Source: UBA3855 sp964472035
GTDB taxonomy: Bacteria > Bacillota > Clostridia > Oscillospirales > Ruminococcaceae
Reading direction: 5' to 3'
Assembly: GCA_964472035.1 (NCBI GenBank)
Contig: CAYYIT010000085.1
Location: forward strand, 1-7,684
DNA: 7,684 bases
Every line of letters begins with the position of its first letter. The stretch's first letter is position 1. The position numbers were made by a program, and so were the translations under genes. Below, piece after piece: positions 1 through 6,514 of this stretch. The notes beneath the pieces are model-generated. The model saw nothing but the letters and a program-made list of their open reading frames with translations. It made no database searches and was not told the DNA's origin.

Positions 1-35
1 GGCTTGCTTATTGGGGATATTCGTTTAGGGTGGGT

Positions 36-80
36 TTATTGACAAGCTGAAGCCCATCCCCCTGAGGGGATGGGCTGTTT
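36..80 (+). terminator. Boxed hairpin terminator-like element, left copy
   Basis: A perfect 11-bp stem (arms 51-61 and 66-76, loop CTGA) is followed by GTTTTCCTCTT, so it resembles an intrinsic terminator read on the plus strand. It is preceded directly by the box TTGACAAGCTGA (39-50). The same box and hairpin layout recurs in inverse orientation at 7601-7646 with a different stem sequence. It probably ends a plus-strand gene lying left of the window, and it converges on the minus-strand GGDEF gene. Read on the minus strand the stem is followed by TTCAGCTTG, a poor U-tract, so termination of the GGDEF gene here is less certain. Confidence 0.6.
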
Positions 81-85
81 TCCTC

Positions 86-2020
86 TTAATGCCTGAGATA
101 CCTCGAAACTCTCTTGCGCTTCTTCTCCTCGTACATCTTCTTATCGGCAGCGGTGATGAGGGAGTAGAGGCTCATGTCCTCGTCCACCTGGGCAATATGC
201 CAGCCGATGCTTGCGCCGACGGGGTAGGGCTTGCCGGAGGTGGCATTGTACTCGTCCATACGCGCCTGCATGCGGTCGGCCAGCTCCTTCGCCTGCGCTT
301 CGCCGTAGTTCGGCGCGAACACGATGAATTCATCGCCGCCGAAACGCGCGTAGATCTCGCCGCTGCTGCAGCTCAGACGGATCGCCTTCGCCAGCTGCTT
401 GAGGGCGTTGTCACCCTCCTCATGGCTGTAGGTGTCGTTGATCATCTTCAGGCCGTCCATATCGATGAACATCATCATCACCTGCTTGTGATGCTGCTTG
501 CAGTCTTCAAAGAGATCCATGCTGAATTTGTTGAAGCCATTGCGGTTGTTGACCTTGCAGAGGGGATCCATGACGTAGAGCTGATCCAGCTCGTGCATCG
601 CCTTGTCGAGGTGCTCCATCTTGCGGACGCTTTCCAAAGAGTTGGCGATGTTCATCACCCACGAATGGAGCAGCGGATTTTCCAGCTTGAAGCTGTCACT
701 GCAGATCACGCAGTAACCGAAGCAGCGGTCACGGAAATGCAGCGGCATTATGTAATACATCATCGTTTCGTCGTAGGCATCCTCCTCCGGTGGCAGCATC
801 CGGCTGCTCTCAAAAGGCGGAAGTGCACAGAATTCGCCGTCCTTGTAGGCAAGCGGCACGGTCATCGTCTCCGCGAAGCCCTTCTGGCGGTAGGTCTCGA
901 TGAAATTGATCTTCTGGCCGCTGCCGCCCGTATCCTTGCGGATGGAGTTCCAGTCCTCGTTCAGGCAGAGGTAGAAGCGCTGGCAGCCGTACTGCAGGAT
1001 GAATTCCTGAAGTGTTTCAAGATTCTGGCCGTAGCTGTCGCATTCTGCGAGAGAACAGGACATGCGGTTGACCATGGGGATGTTGACCTGGTAACCCTCC
1101 AGAATCCGGTAATTGGCTTTGCGAAAACAGCGGTTGCGCTCCTTTTCGTCCTGCTCCTCGACCACGCAGCCGCAGCTGCTCCGGAACACGCAGTTGGTCG
1201 GAAGCACGACACTTCTCGGCGCGGTGGGATCCTCGGGCTTCAGGATCTTCTCGCCGGCAAGATAACCGGACTGGTAGAGCGGGCGCTCCACCGAGGAGAT
1301 CGCCGGATCGAAATTCCGTGCTGCGTAGGTATTGTCAAAGCCGGTCACGATGACGTCCTCGGGCACGCGGATGCCGCGCTCCTCAAGCGTCAGGACGGTG
1401 GCAAGTGCCATGGCGTCATTCGCGCAGAGGATCGCCTCGGGGAGGCCGCCCTCACGGCGCAGGAAATACTCCGCGCCCTCCCTGCCGTCGCAGCTGCGGA
1501 AGCTGCCGTAATAGATCATGTCATCCGACATGGTCAGGCCGTTTTCGCGCATGACGGATTCGAACGCATTGTAACGGCAGATGCTCTCAACATTGCTCTC
1601 CGGACCGGAGATATAGCCGATTTTCCGGCATCCGTGATACTCCACAACATGGCGCACCATCTCCTGCATGGCGCAGAAATTGTCGATGCCGATATGTCCA
1701 AACTTCACATCAAGGTCGTTGTCGATGCTGACAACGGGAATATTGTACTTCTGGATCTCGCCCACGATACTTCCAGTCACATCCGGCTCGGAGATGGTGT
1801 TGGTCAGCAGCACCACGCCGTCGAACGCACCGTAATTGCACAGCCGGTAGATATTGTACTCGCCGGCATCATGTCCGGCATTGCGCAGAATGCCGCCGAA
1901 TGCGACAAAATGTACCACCTGTGCGCCGTGTTCCTTTGCACAGTCGTGCAGACCTCTGAGGATGGTGCTTTGGTATTCTTCATCAATTCCTGAAACGATC
2001 ACTGCAATTCTTTTTGCCAT
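86..2020 (-). CDS. LacI-type sensor domain fused to GGDEF diguanylate cyclase
   Basis: This 644-residue protein has no signal peptide or membrane segment, so it is predicted to be cytoplasmic. Residues about 3-285 look like a LacI/GalR-type periplasmic-binding-protein fold without a DNA-binding helix-turn-helix: MAKRIAVIVSG start, a CANDAMALA stretch at 199-207, VTGFDN at 225-230, and a Cys-rich end RSSCGC (280-285). Residues about 300-465 are an unassigned linker or GAF-like region. Residues about 480-644 are a GGDEF domain with FIDMDGLKMIND (518-529) and an intact GGDEF at 561-565, so it should make cyclic di-GMP from two GTP. The RxxD inhibitory site expected just upstream is absent (SSGE at 552-555). 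The natural reading is a cyclase switched by a small ligand, perhaps a sugar; the ligand is unknown. The start at 2020 has AAGGAGGG ten bases upstream. An in-frame ATG at 2056 with GGAGG only three bases away is an alternative. An upstream ATG at 2113 lies inside the promoter. Confidence 0.9.
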   Translation of the reverse strand: MAKRIAVIVSGIDEEYQSTILRGLHDCAKEHGAQVVHFVAFGGILRNAGHDAGEYNIYRLCNYGAFDGVVLLTNTISEPDVTGSIVGEIQKYNIPVVSIDNDLDVKFGHIGIDNFCAMQEMVRHVVEYHGCRKIGYISGPESNVESICRYNAFESVMRENGLTMSDDMIYYGSFRSCDGREGAEYFLRREGGLPEAILCANDAMALATVLTLEERGIRVPEDVIVTGFDNTYAARNFDPAISSVERPLYQSGYLAGEKILKPEDPTAPRSVVLPTNCVFRSSCGCVVEEQDEKERNRCFRKANYRILEGYQVNIPMVNRMSCSLAECDSYGQNLETLQEFILQYGCQRFYLCLNEDWNSIRKDTGGSGQKINFIETYRQKGFAETMTVPLAYKDGEFCALPPFESSRMLPPEEDAYDETMMYYIMPLHFRDRCFGYCVICSDSFKLENPLLHSWVMNIANSLESVRKMEHLDKAMHELDQLYVMDPLCKVNNRNGFNKFSMDLFEDCKQHHKQVMMMFIDMDGLKMINDTYSHEEGDNALKQLAKAIRLSCSSGEIYARFGGDEFIVFAPNYGEAQAKELADRMQARMDEYNATSGKPYPVGASIGWHIAQVDEDMSLYSLITAADKKMYEEKKRKRVSRYLRH

Positions 2021-2084
2021 AAACGCAAAACCCTCCTTATGGATCAAGCGGTGCATTCTCCTCCGGATACACCTATCTATTATC

Positions 2085-2113
2085 ATTATAACCCCATATT
2101 TTCGAAAATGCAA
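2085..2113 (-). promoter_or_regulatory. Sigma-A promoter of the GGDEF gene
   Basis: On the minus strand TTGCAT (2108-2113) and TATAAT (2085-2090) are separated by exactly 17 nt. Transcription would start near 2078, leaving a leader of about 57 nt. The spacer and the edge of the -35 are covered by the perfect 12-bp palindrome ATTTTCGAAAAT (2098-2109), a plausible repressor site. Confidence 0.75.
2098..2109. repeat. 12-bp palindrome within the GGDEF promoter
   Basis: ATTTTCGAAAAT is a perfect palindrome between the -35 and -10 of the GGDEF promoter. A related perfect palindrome, TTTTCCGGAAAA, lies at 2269-2280 just upstream of the typA -35, and TTTTTCGAAAAA lies at 6710-6721 upstream of the rpsT promoter. 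AT-rich palindromes of this size can arise by chance, so the operator role is only inferred. Confidence 0.35.
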
Positions 2114-2142
2114 GAGATTTTTTGTATCATTTTACCAATCAC

Positions 2143-2297
2143 GCAATTTCGCCATCTTGCACAATTTTGAAGCGGCGGAATTGTGCAATCTCCGAATACT
2201 GCGCGCTTTCCTGCAATTTCGCCATATCCTTCCGGAATCGGGGGCGGCTCTTCGTCGAAAATGTCATATTTTCCGGAAAACCTTGCAATTTCGGCGT
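2143..2297 (+). repeat. Three short direct repeats, 70-72 bp apart
   Basis: GCAATTTCGCCAT occurs exactly at 2143-2155 and 2213-2225. A third copy differing at a few positions, GCAATTTCGGCGT, is at 2285-2297, where it overlaps the typA -35. Looser relatives (TGCAATCTCCG at 2184-2194, GCACAATTTTG at 2159-2169) lie between. The repeat function is unknown. Confidence 0.5.
2157..2188. repeat. Inverted repeat in the typA upstream region
   Basis: TTGCACAATT (2157-2166) and AATTGTGCAA (2179-2188) are perfect 10-bp arms around a 12-nt GC-rich centre. It has no U-tract, so it is not an obvious terminator. It could be a two-part operator or a remnant of a repeated element. Confidence 0.55.
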
Positions 2298-2311
2298 AAT
2301 TGTGGTATACT
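2283..2311 (+). promoter_or_regulatory. Sigma-A promoter of typA
   Basis: TTGCAA (2283-2288) and TATACT (2306-2311) are 17 nt apart, with a TGG immediately before the -10, an extended -10. Transcription would start near 2318, giving a leader of about 32 nt that ends in the typA ribosome binding site. Confidence 0.8.
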
Positions 2312-2349
2312 AAGAACCGATTGAAACTGAAGACAAAGGAAGGGTTACT

Positions 2350-4170
2350 ATGATCAGAGAAGATTTGAGAAACGTTGCGATCATCGCGCACGTTGACCAC
2401 GGCAAGACCACACTTGTGGACGAGATGCTCAAGCAGGGCGGCGTGTTCCGCGAGAACCAGAGCGTCGCAGACCGCGTGATGGACTCGAACGATATTGAAC
2501 GTGAGCGCGGTATCACGATCCTCGCAAAAAACACCGCAGTGCAGTACAAGGATATCAAGATCAACATCATCGACACTCCCGGACATGCCGATTTCGGCGG
2601 CGAGGTGGAGCGTGTCCTGAGCATGGTGGACGGTGTACTGCTGCTCGTGGATGCAGCCGAGGGCCCCATGCCCCAGACCCGTTTCGTGCTGTCCAAGGCA
2701 CTGGAGATGGGCCATAAGATCATCATCGTCGTAAACAAGATCGACCGTCCGGATGCTCGTCTTGACGAGATCGAGGACGAGGTGCTGGAGCTTCTGCTCG
2801 ATCTGGATGCGGACGAGGAACAGCTCGAAAGCCCGATCCTCTACTGCTCCGGCAGAGCCGGAACGGCTTCCCTCGACAAGGACACTGCGGGCGAGAATCT
2901 CATCCCCCTGTTCGAGACCATCGTGAATTACGTCCAGCCCCCGCAGGGCGAGCCGGAGGAGCCGCTGCAGATGCTCGTATCCTCCATTGACTACAACGAA
3001 TATGTCGGCAGAATCGCCATTGGCCGCATCCAGCGCGGTTCCATCCGCGTGGGACAGCCCGTCATCGTCTGCAACGACAACGAGCCCGACAAGCGCATGC
3101 AGGCGCGCATTGTATCCCTCTCCCAGATGCAGGGCCTCGGCCAGGCAAACGTGGAGACCTCGACCGTGGGCGATATCATCACCCTCTCCGGTATTGCGGA
3201 CATCACCATCGGTGATACCGTCTGTGCGCCGGAGCAGCCGGAGGCACTGCCCTTCACCCATATCAGCGAACCGACCATGGAGATGACCTTCTCCGTCAAC
3301 GACAGCCCGTTTGCTGGTCAGGAGGGCAAGTACGTCACTTCCCGTCAGCTTCGCGAGCGTCTGTTCAAGGAACTGCTCAAGGACGTATCCCTGCGCGTGA
3401 CCGAGACCGAGAACACCGACGCCTTCAGCGTTGCCGGCAGAGGCGAAATGCACCTGTCCATTCTGGTCGAGAACATGCGCCGTGAAGGCTACGAGCTGGC
3501 GGTTTCCACCCCCAGAGTGCTGTACAAGACCATCAACGGCCAGCTCTGCGAGCCGCAGGAGCGTCTGGTCGTGGATGTTCCCGAGGAATGCGTCGGCACC
3601 GTCATGGAAAAGATGGGTACCAGAAAGGGCGAGCTGCAGACCATGCATCCGCAGGGCAGCCGCATGAGACTGGAATTCCTCGTGCCGTCCAGAGGTCTGT
3701 TCGGCTACAAGGGCGAGTTCCTCACCAATACCCGCGGCGAGGGCATCATGAGCAGCGTATTTGACAGCTACATCCCCTTTAAGGGCGATATTCCGAGAAG
3801 AAGTGCAGGCTCCCTGATCTGCCACGAATCCGGCGAGGCAGTGACCTACGGTCTGTACAACGCGCAGGAGCGCGGCACCCTCTTCATCGGCGCAGGCGTA
3901 CCGGTATACGAGGGCATGGTCGTGGGTGTTTCCCCGAAGGCGGATGACCTCGTGGTCAATGTCTGCAAGAGAAAGCACCTGACCAACACAAGAGCAAGCG
4001 GCAGCGATGACGCACTGCGTCTGGTTCCACCGAGAATCATGAGCCTTGAGGACTGCCTGGAATTCCTGGCAGATGACGAGCTGCTGGAGGTAACGCCCAA
4101 GTCCCTGCGTATCCGCAAGCGGATCCTGGACAACTCCCAGCGTGCAAAGATGAGAGGTAAGAAGGTATGA
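2350..4170 (+). CDS. typA: Ribosome-binding translational GTPase TypA/BipA
   Basis: At 606 residues this is the usual length for TypA/BipA, an EF-G-like GTPase that binds the 70S ribosome and aids 50S assembly and growth under stress or cold. The GTPase domain (about 1-200) shows the P-loop AHVDHGKT (13-20), switch I RERGITI (51-57), DTPGH (75-79), NKID (129-132) and the G5 segment CSGRAG (166-171). A beta-barrel domain begins near 207, followed by EF-G-like domains III and V. The TypA-specific C-terminal region ends in a basic tail (NSQRAKMRGKKV). The start at 2350 is set by AAAGGAAGGG seven or so bases upstream. The TGA stop overlaps the ATG of the following lipoprotein gene, so the two are probably co-transcribed and translationally coupled. 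Confidence 0.97.
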   Translation: MIREDLRNVAIIAHVDHGKTTLVDEMLKQGGVFRENQSVADRVMDSNDIERERGITILAKNTAVQYKDIKINIIDTPGHADFGGEVERVLSMVDGVLLLVDAAEGPMPQTRFVLSKALEMGHKIIIVVNKIDRPDARLDEIEDEVLELLLDLDADEEQLESPILYCSGRAGTASLDKDTAGENLIPLFETIVNYVQPPQGEPEEPLQMLVSSIDYNEYVGRIAIGRIQRGSIRVGQPVIVCNDNEPDKRMQARIVSLSQMQGLGQANVETSTVGDIITLSGIADITIGDTVCAPEQPEALPFTHISEPTMEMTFSVNDSPFAGQEGKYVTSRQLRERLFKELLKDVSLRVTETENTDAFSVAGRGEMHLSILVENMRREGYELAVSTPRVLYKTINGQLCEPQERLVVDVPEECVGTVMEKMGTRKGELQTMHPQGSRMRLEFLVPSRGLFGYKGEFLTNTRGEGIMSSVFDSYIPFKGDIPRRSAGSLICHESGEAVTYGLYNAQERGTLFIGAGVPVYEGMVVGVSPKADDLVVNVCKRKHLTNTRASGSDDALRLVPPRIMSLEDCLEFLADDELLEVTPKSLRIRKRILDNSQRAKMRGKKV

Positions 4171-4868
4171 GAAAGCTGACAGCCATTTCCCTGCTCCTCT
4201 GTGCGGCACTTCTGAGCGGCTGCGGCAGCGCGCCGAAAAAACAGAATTCCGCAGCAGAAACGCAGGCTCCCACACAGGCCGAGACCGCAGCGCCCGAGAC
4301 GGATGCTCCCACTGAAGAGCCGACCACCGAGCCTGCCGTGGATGAGAACGCCACACCCCTGACCTCCTTCAGCTACGAGATCCGCGAGGACGGCACGGCG
4401 GCGATCACGGACTTCACCGGCAAGGAGACCGAGGTGGTCGTCCCCTCCTTCATCGGGGATGCGCCCGTGACGGAGATCGGCCACTACGCCTTTGAGGCGG
4501 CGTGGAACGTGACCTCCATCACCCTGCCGGAGAGCATCACGACCATCGGCGAGCAGGCATTCCTTGACTGCGAGAGCCTGACGAGCGTGAATATTCCGGA
4601 GGGGGTAACGGCACTGCACCGCGCGGTATTTGCCGGCTGCCTTGCCCTTCCGAGCATAACGATCCCGGCGAGTGTGGCATCGACGGACGAGGAGATGTTC
4701 GTTGCGTGCTACGCGCTGACGGATCTGTACATTCTGAATCTCGAGCTTGACTATGCAAGCTGGGGCCTCGAGGAGCTGGAAGCTCCCTGCACGATCCACG
4801 CCCCCGAGGGCGCGGTGATCCTCACCTGGGCGGAAGCGAATGGGTTTCCGGTGGAAGTGAGTGAATAA
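4167..4868 (+). CDS. BspA-type leucine-rich-repeat lipoprotein
   Basis: This is a predicted 233-residue surface lipoprotein. A short basic and hydrophobic signal (1-18) ends in the lipobox LLSGC, with Cys19 as the lipidation site. Residues about 20-62 are a flexible Ala/Thr/Glu/Pro-rich spacer typical of exposed lipoproteins. From 101 to 192 there are four back-to-back 23-residue repeats of the LRR_5/BspA kind; the second reads ITTIGEQAFLDC at its start. The fourth is degenerate, and a capping region runs to the end. Such repeats usually bind proteins or host or partner surfaces; the partner is unknown. The ATG overlaps the typA stop by 4 nt (ATGA), with GAAGGT as a modest ribosome binding site inside the typA end, so its expression should depend on typA translation. 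The TAA stop merges with the following terminator stem. Confidence 0.9.
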   Translation: MRKLTAISLLLCAALLSGCGSAPKKQNSAAETQAPTQAETAAPETDAPTEEPTTEPAVDENATPLTSFSYEIREDGTAAITDFTGKETEVVVPSFIGDAPVTEIGHYAFEAAWNVTSITLPESITTIGEQAFLDCESLTSVNIPEGVTALHRAVFAGCLALPSITIPASVASTDEEMFVACYALTDLYILNLELDYASWGLEELEAPCTIHAPEGAVILTWAEANGFPVEVSE

Positions 4869-4907
4869 AAAAAGTCCTCCGTCTCAATGAAAAACGGAGG
4901 ACTTTTT
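4869..4907. terminator. Two-way terminator between lipoprotein gene and small-protein gene
   Basis: Perfect 14-bp arms (4869-4882 and 4894-4907) with A5 on one flank and T5 on the other enclose an 11-nt loop. The structure works in both directions and sits between two convergent genes, starting within three bases of the lipoprotein stop. Confidence 0.92.
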
Positions 4908-4915
4908 CGATTTAG

Positions 4916-5104
4916 TTATTTGTTTTTCAATTCATCTGCTTTCTCGCGGCAAGTCGCTGCTGTCTTATAGGCTTTCTTTGCCATTTCGTAGTGATATCCA
5001 CCTTCACCACTCTTAGCCTTCGCCCATTCCTTGCCGCCCTTCTCCTCAAACGTTTTTGCAGCGGACTCATACTTTTTAATCAATGTGCCAATAGATAATT
5101 TCAT
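4916..5104 (-). CDS. Small basic protein under XRE control, function unknown
   Basis: I do not recognise this 62-residue protein. It is rich in Lys, Glu and Ala, has no membrane segment or signal, one Cys (52), and probably forms two helices (about 3-30 and 36-60) joined by a Gly-rich turn (SGEGGYHY, 32-39). The start at 5104 is supported by AAAGGAGAA upstream; an in-frame ATG further up (at 5176) lacks a ribosome binding site. It is driven by a perfect consensus promoter (5211-5239) that carries two operator palindromes and is divergent from the XRE regulator at 5284. The regulator most likely represses it, so it is probably the output of the module. Its AT-rich codon use contrasts with typA and gpr, hinting at acquisition. 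A role in stress, phage or mobile-element biology is possible but not shown. Confidence 0.75.
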   Translation of the reverse strand: MKLSIGTLIKKYESAAKTFEEKGGKEWAKAKSGEGGYHYEMAKKAYKTAATCREKADELKNK

Positions 5105-5187
5105 AACTTTCTCCTTTCGGTATGAAAAATTTAGATTTCGCCACAATGTAAAGGTGTTTAGACCGCCCTTCAACATCGCATTGCATA

Positions 5188-5206
5188 TTAGGACAATACG
5201 TCCTAA
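5188..5206. promoter_or_regulatory. Operator 1, over the small-protein transcription start
   Basis: TTAGGAC and GTCCTAA form 7-bp arms around AATAC. The core TAGGAC-N5-GTCCTA is identical in arms to operator 2; centres (5197 and 5223) are 26 bp apart. It covers the predicted start point (about 5204) of the minus-strand promoter. The XRE protein encoded next door is the likely binder (inference). Confidence 0.82.
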
Positions 5207-5210
5207 TAAT

Positions 5211-5239
5211 ATTATAGGACATATTGTCCTAATTGTCAA
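5211..5239 (-). promoter_or_regulatory. Perfect consensus sigma-A promoter of the small protein
   Basis: On the minus strand TTGACA (5234-5239) and TATAAT (5211-5216) are separated by exactly 17 nt, the full consensus. Such a strong promoter with operators in the spacer and over the start point is typical of tightly repressed genes that are strongly induced when the repressor is removed. The leader is about 100 nt. Confidence 0.9.
5215..5231. promoter_or_regulatory. Operator 2, inside the promoter spacer
   Basis: TAGGAC-ATATT-GTCCTA overlaps the last two bases of the -10 and nearly the whole 17-nt spacer of the minus-strand promoter. Binding here would block RNA polymerase. It also lies just upstream of the weak plus-strand promoter of the regulator, so autoregulation is plausible. 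Confidence 0.85.
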
Positions 5240-5264
5240 GTCTTTTTTTCACCTGCTTTATAAT
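5233..5264 (+). promoter_or_regulatory. Candidate promoter of the XRE regulator
   Basis: A consensus TATAAT (5259-5264) stands upstream of the regulator's ribosome binding site. The best -35 match, TTGTCA (5233-5238), is 20 nt away, too far for good activity, and nothing better is seen at 17 nt. The promoter is therefore probably weak, and it abuts operator 2. Confidence 0.45.
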
Positions 5265-5283
5265 AAAAGAGAGGTGATGCGCC

Positions 5284-5496
5284 ATGTTTATCCGTATTCG
5301 AAATCTGCGTGAAGACCATGACAAAACGCAAAAAGAGGTGGCAGACTATCTGTTCTGTGACCAGTCGCTGTATTCCAAATACGAACGCGGTGTCAGGGAG
5401 GTTCCTGTCAATATTGTGATCAAGCTTGCAAAGCTCTATGGTGTGAGCACGGACTATATCTTGGAGCTAACGAACAGAAAAGAGGCATACGAATAA
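5284..5496 (+). CDS. Single-domain XRE-family repressor
   Basis: This 70-residue protein is almost wholly a Cro/C1-type helix-turn-helix (HTH_3) domain: LREDHDKTQKEVADYL leads into the helix-turn-helix (about 15-33), with SLYSKYERGVR as recognition helix and wing, and LAKLYGVSTDYILELT closing the fold. It has no ligand-binding or peptidase domain, so the inducing signal is not visible; it may act as a simple dimer on the two palindromes between it and the divergent 62-aa gene. GAGGTGA six bases before ATG 5284 sets the start. It forms its own unit, ended by the terminator at 5495, and converges on gpr. It resembles phage or integrative-element repressors in size, but no recombinase or phage gene is in the window. 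Confidence 0.92.
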   Translation: MFIRIRNLREDHDKTQKEVADYLFCDQSLYSKYERGVREVPVNIVIKLAKLYGVSTDYILELTNRKEAYE

Positions 5497-5524
5497 AATC
5501 CCCGGAGATAACTCCGGGGATTTT
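5495..5524. terminator. Two-way terminator between XRE gene and gpr
   Basis: Perfect 13-bp arms (5495-5507 and 5512-5524) with A4 and T4 flanks and an ATAA loop. It begins inside the XRE stop codon and ends two bases before the gpr stop, so it serves both convergent genes. Confidence 0.93.
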
Positions 5525-5526
5525 CG

Positions 5527-6381
5527 TTACGACGTCAATCCGCACACATCCGCATAATCCATCTGCGGATGGAGGGCGAGGTTGATGCCGCAGGCGACAA
5601 GGTGCGCCGCCTGACTGATGAGCCTGTCCACATCACGGGGCGTCACCATCATGTCCGGCGCCGGCAGCTTCGGGGGCTGGCCGGTCAGATCCTCCGCGAT
5701 CGTGCGCATGCCGATGACCGTCGGCACACCCACACCAATGACCGGAATGCCGAAATTCTGCTGCGTCAAAGCCATCCGATGATTGGCGACGCCGCTGCCC
5801 GGTGCAATGCCCGTGTCCGAGAGCTGGACGGTCGTTCCGAGCCGGTGCAGGGACGAGCATGCCAGCGCATCGACCGCAACGACGGCACAGGGCGTGATCT
5901 TGTCACAGACGGCAAGGAGCAGCTCGGCGGTCTCGATGCCCGTCTGCCCGAGAACGCCGCCGGCAAGGACGCTCACCTGCCGGAGGTTCTTGAGGAACGC
6001 CTCATCCTCCGCCTCCAGTTCCTTACGGAGGTGGCGCGTCGCGAGAACCTTCGCGGCGACTCTGGGGCCAAGGGCGTCGGGGGTAATGTCCTGATTGCCG
6101 AGACCTGCGACGAGGACGCCGCCCGACTCCGGAAGGAGGGGGCGCAGCTCTGCGGCAAATTCCAGTGCCATCTGTTCAAAATGGTCGGAAAAACGGGAGA
6201 GCGACTGTCCCTCGAGGGTGATATAGCGCCCCTTCCCCTTCCCGAGGGGTCTGCCGCTGGCATCGTCGGCGATGCGGATCTCGGTGATGGAGAAATGCTC
6301 GCCGCGCTTGTGTTCGGTAATGCCCTCACGCACCTGCGTCCGCGCAAGGCTCTCAAGGGCAAGGTCAGTTCTGTATTGCAT
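5527..6381 (-). CDS. gpr: Germination protease GPR (spore protease)
   Basis: GPR is made in the forespore and degrades the DNA-protecting small acid-soluble proteins when the spore germinates. This 284-residue form is shorter than the roughly 370 residues of Bacillus GPR, as is common in Clostridia. Visible signatures are the autoprocessing segment RTDLALE (4-10), GRYITLEG (51-58), GLGNQDITPDALGP (93-106) and SDTGIAPGSGV (188-198). The two Asp that correspond to the proposed catalytic pair in Bacillus are D102 and D189. The C-terminal block MMVTPRDVDRLI (244-255) is also typical. The segment before the processing site is only about six residues, so the inhibitory propeptide is very short. The start at 6381 follows GGAGG by five bases; an upstream in-frame ATG at 6477 lies in the G-rich hairpin and has no ribosome site. 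I see no clear forespore sigma-F/G promoter. Confidence 0.96.
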   Translation of the reverse strand: MQYRTDLALESLARTQVREGITEHKRGEHFSITEIRIADDASGRPLGKGKGRYITLEGQSLSRFSDHFEQMALEFAAELRPLLPESGGVLVAGLGNQDITPDALGPRVAAKVLATRHLRKELEAEDEAFLKNLRQVSVLAGGVLGQTGIETAELLLAVCDKITPCAVVAVDALACSSLHRLGTTVQLSDTGIAPGSGVANHRMALTQQNFGIPVIGVGVPTVIGMRTIAEDLTGQPPKLPAPDMMVTPRDVDRLISQAAHLVACGINLALHPQMDYADVCGLTS

Positions 6382-6407
6382 AATAACCTCCGTAAATGCA
6401 AAATTGT

Positions 6408-6514
6408 ACAAAATCAGGCAAAGGGGGTGGGGTGACGGAAGGGGAGTGCAGAGGGGAAAACAGAGGGGCAGGGGCACCTGAAGGGCGTGCGTTAGCTGAA
6501 ATGCCTGATTTTGT
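6408..6514. repeat. 13-bp inverted repeat overlapping the long hairpin
   Basis: ACAAAATCAGGCA (6408-6420) and TGCCTGATTTTGT (6502-6514) are perfect inverted copies 81 nt apart. The second copy forms part of the apical hairpin of the longer repeat, so two mutually exclusive folds are possible. Confidence 0.55.

Larger units (their letters stand above)
2021..2349. other. Divergent intergenic region between GGDEF gene and typA
   Basis: This 329-nt gap holds both outward promoters (2085-2113 minus and 2283-2311 plus). Between them, about 2114-2282 carries no convincing gene. It contains a 10-bp inverted repeat (2157-2188), a short direct repeat in three copies (2143, 2213, 2285) and two CCGG-centred palindromes (2230-2237 and 2269-2280). 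Short reading frames across it have no ribosome binding site and reflect the repeats. Confidence 0.6.

Noticed and set aside
89..1993. 634-codon open frame on the plus strand
   Set aside because: It lies antisense to the GGDEF gene, has no ribosome site or recognisable domain, and is rich in His/Ala/Val/Leu as expected from a GC-biased shadow.
2143..2297. CRISPR array from the regularly spaced repeats
   Set aside because: Only three copies of 13 bp, one degenerate, spaced about 57-59 nt, with no cas genes.
2086..4356. 756-codon open frame on the minus strand
   Set aside because: Antisense to typA and the lipoprotein gene; no family features; typA is unambiguous.
4916..5496. Toxin-antitoxin label for the XRE and small protein
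   Set aside because: The genes are divergent, not an operon, and the 62-aa protein matches no toxin I know. The label would be a guess.
5569..6435. 288-codon open frame on the plus strand
   Set aside because: Antisense shadow of gpr, whose motifs are intact.
6382..6480. Forespore sigma-F/G promoter for gpr
   Set aside because: Expected from known gpr regulation, but no GHATR/CATNHTA pair with proper spacing was found; TACAAT near 6404-6409 (minus strand) has no -35.
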